Below the pieces are notes generated by a model. It did not search any database. It was not told where the DNA came from and worked only from the letters and a program-made list of their open reading frames with translations. The position numbers were made by a program, and so were the translations under genes. Source: SG8-41 sp035259205 (GTDB taxonomy: Bacteria > Pseudomonadota > Gammaproteobacteria > Burkholderiales > SG8-41). Taken from it: DNA of 64,000 nt. The stretch covers positions 1 to 64,000 of the forward strand of contig DATFWO010000234.1 of the NCBI GenBank assembly GCA_035259205.1, written 5' to 3'. Below are positions 59,689 through 64,000 of this stretch, piece by piece (the stretch's first letter is position 1; each line of letters starts with the position of its first letter).

Positions 59689-61761
59689 ATGGACACCGCA
59701 ACGGGAAAACATCGCTTTGCGCAGATCAATACCCAGCTGGGGGCCGATGTCCTGCTGCTTGCGCGCGTTTCGGGCAAGGAAGAGCTGGGGCGCCTGTTCG
59801 AGTACGACCTCGAGCTCCTGAGCGAGCGCGCCACGATCAAGCCCGAGGACCTCCTCGGCACGAACGTGACCTTGATGTTCGAAACCGAGGATCACAGCGC
59901 GCCGCGCTACCTGAACGCCTACGTCACCCGCTTTTGCGAGGCGGGCGAGAAGCAAAGCGCTGCGTTTTCCTCGGGGCACGCTTACGCCTACCGCGCGACC
60001 TTGCGCCCATGGCTGTGGTTCGCGACTCGCCGCTCCGACTGCCGCATCTTCAACGACAAGTCGGTGCCCGACATCGTCAAGGAAGTGCTGGGTATCTATG
60101 GCGGACAGATATCCGACAAGCTTTCGGGCACGCATCATCCGTGGAAGTACTGCGTGCAGTATCGCGAGACCGATTTCAATTTCGTCAGCCGCCTGATGGA
60201 GCACGAGGGCATCTATTATTACTTCGATCACCAGAACGGAAAGCACCTGCTGGTGCTCGCGGATTCTTCGAGCGCGCATGCGCCACACCCGAAGTTCAGG
60301 ACCTTTGCGTTCCATCAGCCCGGACGGGAGGACGTTTTCGACCGCGACTACATCAGCGAGTGGATGGCGACGACCGGCGTGCAGGCGGGCAGGTACCTGC
60401 TGAAGGACTACGACTTTTACCGGGCTCGCGCCGTGGAAGGGGTTGCGGCCCAGCCGCGCTCCCACACCTTCGGCGATTTGGAGATGTACGACTACCCGGC
60501 CGCCGCGCTGGACGTGGCAGGCGCGGAGTCGGGTTCCGATCGCAGCTCAGGCTACGCCAGCGCGCGGATGGAGGAGCTGCAGAGCCAGTACCGCGTGTTC
60601 GAAGGGACGGGAAACGCGCGCGGACTCGAGGTGGCGCGCCGCTTCACGCTCACGGACCACCCGCAGCGGGCCTATAACGCCGATTACGTGGTCACATCGG
60701 CGTCGCTGGAGGCGAAGGTCAACGAGTTCAGAAGCGGCGGCGGCGATGCCGAATTCAAGGTGACCTTCACCTCGATCGCAGCCAGCCAGGCATTCCGGCC
60801 GCAGCGGCTCACGCCGAAAAGCGTGATTCAGGGTACGCAGACCGCGCTCGTGGTGGGCAATGGTGAAATCGATCCCGACAAGCACGGGCGCGTGAAGGTT
60901 CAGTTCCACTGGGATCGCAAAGGCGCAACGTGCTGGGTACGGGTGGCGCAGCTCATGGCTGGAAAGAGCTGGGGCGCCATGTTTCTCCCGCGCGTCGGCC
61001 AGGAGGTGATCGTGGACTTCCTGGAAGGCGATCCCGATCGGCCGATAGTGACCGGCGTCATTTACAACGGCGTGGCCAAGCCGCCGTACGAGCTCCCGGG
61101 AGAGAAAACCAAGTGGACGATCAAGACCAATTCCTCTGAGGGCGGCGGCGGATTCAACGAGCTTCGCTTCGAGGACAAGAAGGGCTCGGAGCAGATCTTC
61201 ATGCACGGGGAGAAGCAGCTCGACCTGCGCATCAAGAAGGACCGCCTCGAATTCATCGGGGAGAATTCGCATCACATCGTCAAGAAGGACCGCTACGAGA
61301 AGGTGGAAAAGGACCAGCATCTGGCGGTGAAGGGCGACCAGAACGAAAAGGTCACCGGCACGGCATCGCTCAAGATCGATCAGAACCTCCAATACAAGGT
61401 CGGAATGAAGAGCGCGCTCGATTCAGGGCAGGAGATCCACCTCAAGGCGGGGATGAACATCATCCTGGAGGCGGGCGTGCAGATCTCCCTCAAGGTCGGG
61501 GGCAACTTCATCAACATCACGCCCGCCGGCGTGGACATCCAGGGCATCCTGACGAAGATCAACTGCGGCGGCTCGGCAGGCAGCGGCTCGGGTTCGTCGC
61601 CTGCGGCGCCGACGGATCCGAAGGAAGCCGACGACGCCAAGGCCGGATCGAAGGACGATGTGCCGCCGAAGCCCAAGCCGCCCCAGGCAAAGACATACAG
61701 TCCCAAGGCAGTATCGCTGAAACTGGCGGCCCAGAGCGGCGCGCCGTTTGTAGACGTATGA
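59689..61761 (+). CDS. vgrG: T6SS spike protein VgrG (TssI)
   Basis: 690 residues. The gp27-like part contains ETDFNFVSRLMEHEGIYYYF, and the gp5-like OB fold has VVGNGEIDPDKHGRVKVQFHWDRKG and SWGAMFLPRVGQEVIVDFLEGDPDRPIVTGVIYNG. A repetitive beta-helix needle follows (HLAVKGDQNEKVTGTASLKIDQNL). The C terminus is a short proline- and alanine-rich tail of about 70 residues with no enzymatic domain, so this VgrG is probably a carrier rather than a specialised effector. The downstream DUF4123 gene supports a cargo-loading role. Confidence 0.95.
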   Translation: MDTATGKHRFAQINTQLGADVLLLARVSGKEELGRLFEYDLELLSERATIKPEDLLGTNVTLMFETEDHSAPRYLNAYVTRFCEAGEKQSAAFSSGHAYAYRATLRPWLWFATRRSDCRIFNDKSVPDIVKEVLGIYGGQISDKLSGTHHPWKYCVQYRETDFNFVSRLMEHEGIYYYFDHQNGKHLLVLADSSSAHAPHPKFRTFAFHQPGREDVFDRDYISEWMATTGVQAGRYLLKDYDFYRARAVEGVAAQPRSHTFGDLEMYDYPAAALDVAGAESGSDRSSGYASARMEELQSQYRVFEGTGNARGLEVARRFTLTDHPQRAYNADYVVTSASLEAKVNEFRSGGGDAEFKVTFTSIAASQAFRPQRLTPKSVIQGTQTALVVGNGEIDPDKHGRVKVQFHWDRKGATCWVRVAQLMAGKSWGAMFLPRVGQEVIVDFLEGDPDRPIVTGVIYNGVAKPPYELPGEKTKWTIKTNSSEGGGGFNELRFEDKKGSEQIFMHGEKQLDLRIKKDRLEFIGENSHHIVKKDRYEKVEKDQHLAVKGDQNEKVTGTASLKIDQNLQYKVGMKSALDSGQEIHLKAGMNIILEAGVQISLKVGGNFINITPAGVDIQGILTKINCGGSAGSGSGSSPAAPTDPKEADDAKAGSKDDVPPKPKPPQAKTYSPKAVSLKLAAQSGAPFVDV

Positions 61762-61818
61762 GGACAGTTACACCGGCAGCGTCCAGCCGCGCTGCCGCCA
61801 GATCGAACCGCAGCATAC

Positions 61819-62361
61819 ATGGTCGGCCCTGACGCGATCGGCACGTTGACGCAGCTCCTGTGGATGTCTCCGCAGGACAAGGTTTACGCTCTCCTCGATG
61901 GCGCGAGCATTCCGAGCCTGCTGGAGCGCCTGTACGGCGAAAAACGCCCGCCGTTCGAGTGCCTGTTTCCGGGAGAGCTGGAGCCGGACATGGCGGAAGT
62001 CGCGCCCTATCTCGTTGAGCTCGATCGCGGAAGCGATTTTGCCGAGTGGGTCATGGGGCAGGGGTGGGGCAATCATTGGGGAATCTTTGCGGTATCGCAG
62101 GCGGACCTGAGGACGGTGTATTTTCACCTGCGCACCCTCAGCGTCGTGTATACGCCCGAAAGCAGGCCGATGCTCTTCCGCTACTACGACCCGCGGGTCA
62201 TGCGACTATTCCTGACGACCTGCGCGCCCGAGCAGATCAAACAGCTGTTCGGTCCGGTCGAGCGGTTCGTGGCCGAAGGCGAGACTGCGACGGCAGCGCT
62301 CACGTTCACGCACGTAAACGGCGAGCCTCAAACGGGCACGCGCCAGATACCTCTGAGATGA
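61819..62361 (+). CDS. DUF4123-domain T6SS adaptor (Tap/TEC-type)
   Basis: 180 residues in the DUF4123 family: YALLDGASIPSLLERLYG near the start, then FECLFPGELEPDMAEVAPYLVEL, WGIFAVSQADLRTVYFHLRTLSVV and LFRYYDPRVMRLFLTTC. Such proteins bind the VgrG tip or the effector and load cargo. The gene follows vgrG by 57 bases and overlaps the next gene (ATGATG), so its likely client is the 255-aa product downstream. Confidence 0.88.
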   Translation: MVGPDAIGTLTQLLWMSPQDKVYALLDGASIPSLLERLYGEKRPPFECLFPGELEPDMAEVAPYLVELDRGSDFAEWVMGQGWGNHWGIFAVSQADLRTVYFHLRTLSVVYTPESRPMLFRYYDPRVMRLFLTTCAPEQIKQLFGPVERFVAEGETATAALTFTHVNGEPQTGTRQIPLR

Positions 62362-63125
62362 TGCTTATATTCCGCGAAGAACAACTCCGCGCTTTTCAGA
62401 GTGCGTCACAGGCGAACTTCTGTCGCCGGCTGCTGCGCAACGTATGCGAGGAATTTCCGGACCGGTTGAAGATCTTCGGCGAGCCGGCGATCTCGGCGAT
62501 GGTGAGCCTCGGGCTCGATCGCGCGAAGGCGCGTGGACTGGAATCCGAGGAGGCCGTAATGCGCCATCTCGGCATGATGATCCTCTTCGGAAGCTACTGG
62601 GAGAGCGATCCGCAGCTTCCCTGGGTAAAGCAATTCCTCGGACCGGCCGACGCCGCGACGGCGGAGCGCATGACGCAATTGTGGGAGCAGGCAAAGGTGG
62701 TCCGCCAGCGGATCATGGGACCCGACGACGGACTCTACCTTGCAGCCCTGCGCAGCATTGAAGGCAAGACGGTGGAAGACCTGACCAAATTTGCCAGCCG
62801 CTCCCACCGCGACCTGCTGATTCAGATTGCGGCAATGTATCCGCGCAAGTTCACCGAAGCGGGGGAGGCTGCTTTCGCGAACTGCACGCGGCTCGCGGTC
62901 GAGGCGTGCCGCCCGTTCGACCTGATGGACCGCTGGTCGGTCGTGCTGATGGTGGAGTTCATGCTTCTTTTTGGCGCCGGTTTCCTGAACGATCCCCTTT
63001 ACGCCTGGGCGACGGAGGCGCTGAAGGACCCGCAGTGCGAGGGAGTCGATCAGAAGCTCGACCGCCTCCTCAAGGCGGCGCAGGATAAAGTCATATCTCG
63101 TACGGTCGGATCGCGCGCGAGCTGA
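62358..63125 (+). CDS. unknown protein in the VgrG-adaptor module
   Basis: 255 residues starting MMLIFREEQLRAFQSASQ; the first ATG at 62358 overlaps the adaptor stop, and a second ATG follows at once. The protein looks mostly alpha-helical. It has no signal peptide or lipase GxSxG, and no HNH, PAAR or peptidoglycan-hydrolase motif that I can see. A hydrophobic stretch (WSVVLMVEFMLLFGAGF) near residue 200 could be a buried or membrane helix. Position after a DUF4123 adaptor is the usual place of an effector, but no immunity gene follows on this strand. It may instead be a second adaptor or chaperone. Confidence 0.7.
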   Translation: MMLIFREEQLRAFQSASQANFCRRLLRNVCEEFPDRLKIFGEPAISAMVSLGLDRAKARGLESEEAVMRHLGMMILFGSYWESDPQLPWVKQFLGPADAATAERMTQLWEQAKVVRQRIMGPDDGLYLAALRSIEGKTVEDLTKFASRSHRDLLIQIAAMYPRKFTEAGEAAFANCTRLAVEACRPFDLMDRWSVVLMVEFMLLFGAGFLNDPLYAWATEALKDPQCEGVDQKLDRLLKAAQDKVISRTVGSRAS

Positions 63126-63333
63126 AGCCGGGCTGCAAGCGGCCCCGTGCTTTGTTTCACATCGGCCTGGCTGTTGAATTTCGAAAAGACACGCTTGGCA
63201 GCATGCGCCGCCGCATGTCCGGCTCCGTCCGCACCGATTTCGATCGCAGCGGCCGTACCATCGTCCTCAATCGGTGTAGTATTAGCACGAGTGAGGGAGG
63301 TTTCTCCGTGAGACCTGCCAAAGAGGAGGGGCC

Positions 63334-64000
63334 ATGAGGACAGGTTTGCTGGTTGTGGCGGCGGGTGTCGCCTTCGCCGGCCCGGCTCCGGCCATGGATT
63401 TCATCGATATCGCGCCCGTGATATCGGTTACGCCCTTGTATGGACCGGTTGCGGACGCGCGCGAATGCTTCGTCGCGGCTGCACCGCAGCCCGCGATGGC
63501 CGTCGCGCCATCCCCCCAGCCGGTCATGATGCCGGCGCAGGTTCCTCAGGGCGCAATGGCGCCTGGCGGCGCGCCGCCGCAGGAGCGCAGCGTCGTCGCT
63601 CCCGTCGTGGGTGGCGTAGCGGGGGCGTTGATCGGCAGCCAGGTGGGGCAGGGGCGTGGACGCGACGCGGCAACGGCAGTGGGTGCAGTTGCGGGTACCG
63701 TTGTCGCTGACCGCATGGCGAATCCGAATAGCGGCGGTTCGCTGACGGGCGCAGTCGTAGGCGGCGGCGCCGGCGCGCTGCTCGGCAACCAGGTCGGGCA
63801 GGGTAGCGGGCGGACGGCGGCAACGGCCGCGGGAGCGATCGGCGGCGCGATGATCGGTGACCGCCTGATGTCCAGCCCACCACCCCAGCAGGCTGCGGTT
63901 CCGGGGCAGGTTCAGATGCAGCCGATGCAGCCGGGGCAGATACCGATGCAGGCAGGGCAGATGCCGATGCAGCAGGCACAGGTAGTGGACCGCTGCCGCA
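63334..64000 (+). CDS. glycine-zipper envelope protein, 3' end outside window
   Basis: Frame open from ATG 63334 (after GAGGAGGGG) to the window end, 222 codons so far. A signal peptide (GLLVVAAGVAFAGPAPA) is followed by a proline-rich stretch and two tandem copies of a glycine-zipper unit: VVGGVAGALIGSQVGQGRGRD and VVGGGAGALLGNQVGQGSGRT, each closing with an A-D-R or G-D-R. Then comes a Gln-Met-Pro-rich spacer (QMQPMQPGQIPMQAGQMPMQ). The final VVDRCR is how the C-terminal domain of such outer-membrane-associated proteins usually begins. It has its own gap of 208 bases and is probably not part of the T6SS operon. Confidence 0.75.
   Translation, partial: MRTGLLVVAAGVAFAGPAPAMDFIDIAPVISVTPLYGPVADARECFVAAAPQPAMAVAPSPQPVMMPAQVPQGAMAPGGAPPQERSVVAPVVGGVAGALIGSQVGQGRGRDAATAVGAVAGTVVADRMANPNSGGSLTGAVVGGGAGALLGNQVGQGSGRTAATAAGAIGGAMIGDRLMSSPPPQQAAVPGQVQMQPMQPGQIPMQAGQMPMQQAQVVDRCR

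Noticed and set aside
62358..63125. The unknown T6SS-linked protein as a phospholipase or nuclease effector
   Set aside because: No GxSxG, HKD, HNH or other catalytic motif is visible, so no toxin class was assigned.
1..64000. A genomic island, prophage or integron
   Set aside because: No integrase, transposase, tRNA end, phage gene or flanking direct repeats; base composition is even across the window.
1..64000. tRNA genes or CRISPR arrays
   Set aside because: No T-arm GGTTCRA with matching acceptor stems and no regularly spaced repeats were found while reading.

Overview
The window is GC-rich (roughly 63 percent by eye), densely coded, and looks like the chromosome of a betaproteobacterium, probably Burkholderiales or a close environmental relative. 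The main evidence is five Bug-family periplasmic receptors (the tripartite tricarboxylate receptor family expanded in Bordetella, Cupriavidus and relatives) together with an ImpE/TagJ-containing type VI secretion locus. I saw no rRNA, tRNA, CRISPR array, integrase, transposase or phage gene.

Layout. 0-2 kb: the end of a BNR/Asp-box repeat protein, a MoaD/ThiS-like small protein and a SugE/Gdx-type SMR exporter. 1.8-6.5 kb: a PaoABC-type molybdenum aldehyde oxidoreductase operon divergent from an AraC regulator. 6.5-11.2 kb: two SigJ/ECF41-type sigma factors with an SDR, an SRPBCC protein, TrmO, a YCII protein and an ICMT-like methyltransferase. The second sigma factor and the YCII gene are separated by two back-to-back ECF41-type promoters. 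11.6-13 kb: a DUF2252 protein. 13-18.7 kb: a ThDP enzyme, an IclR regulator, a nitrilase and an MHS-family transporter. 19-22.3 kb: ornithine-cyclodeaminase-like, VOC, Asp/Glu-racemase-like and Bug genes.

22.3-40.2 kb looks like one catabolic regulon around a LysR gene. Leftward lie an extradiol-dioxygenase-like VOC protein, an FAH-family hydrolase, an SGNH-like protein and a Bug receptor, plus a TRAP transporter. Rightward lie Bug, a 4,5-dihydroxyphthalate-decarboxylase-like protein, an amidohydrolase, a second decarboxylase-like protein, LigJ (4-oxalomesaconate hydratase), Bug, an OCD-like protein, an HpcH/HpaI aldolase, Bug and an SDR. A 39-bp element with two conserved blocks and a fixed 10-bp spacer sits in the same orientation upstream of both wings (26017-26055 and 30235-30273). 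It ties them together as probable targets of one regulator. The gene content suggests decarboxylation, meta-cleavage and aldol cleavage of an aromatic acid; the substrate is inferred, not shown.

40.3-41.1 kb: a PepSY protein and a cytochrome b561. 41.5-63.1 kb: a T6SS cluster on one strand in the order tssK, tssL (OmpA fusion), tssM, tagF, tssA, tssB, tssC, hcp, tagJ, tssE, tssF, tssG, clpV, vgrG, DUF4123 adaptor, unknown 255-aa protein. No tssJ, PAAR, Fha, PpkA or PppA gene is visible here. The window ends inside a glycine-zipper envelope protein. Small relics (Hsp20, rhodanese, an orphan signal peptide) sit in the gaps between operons.
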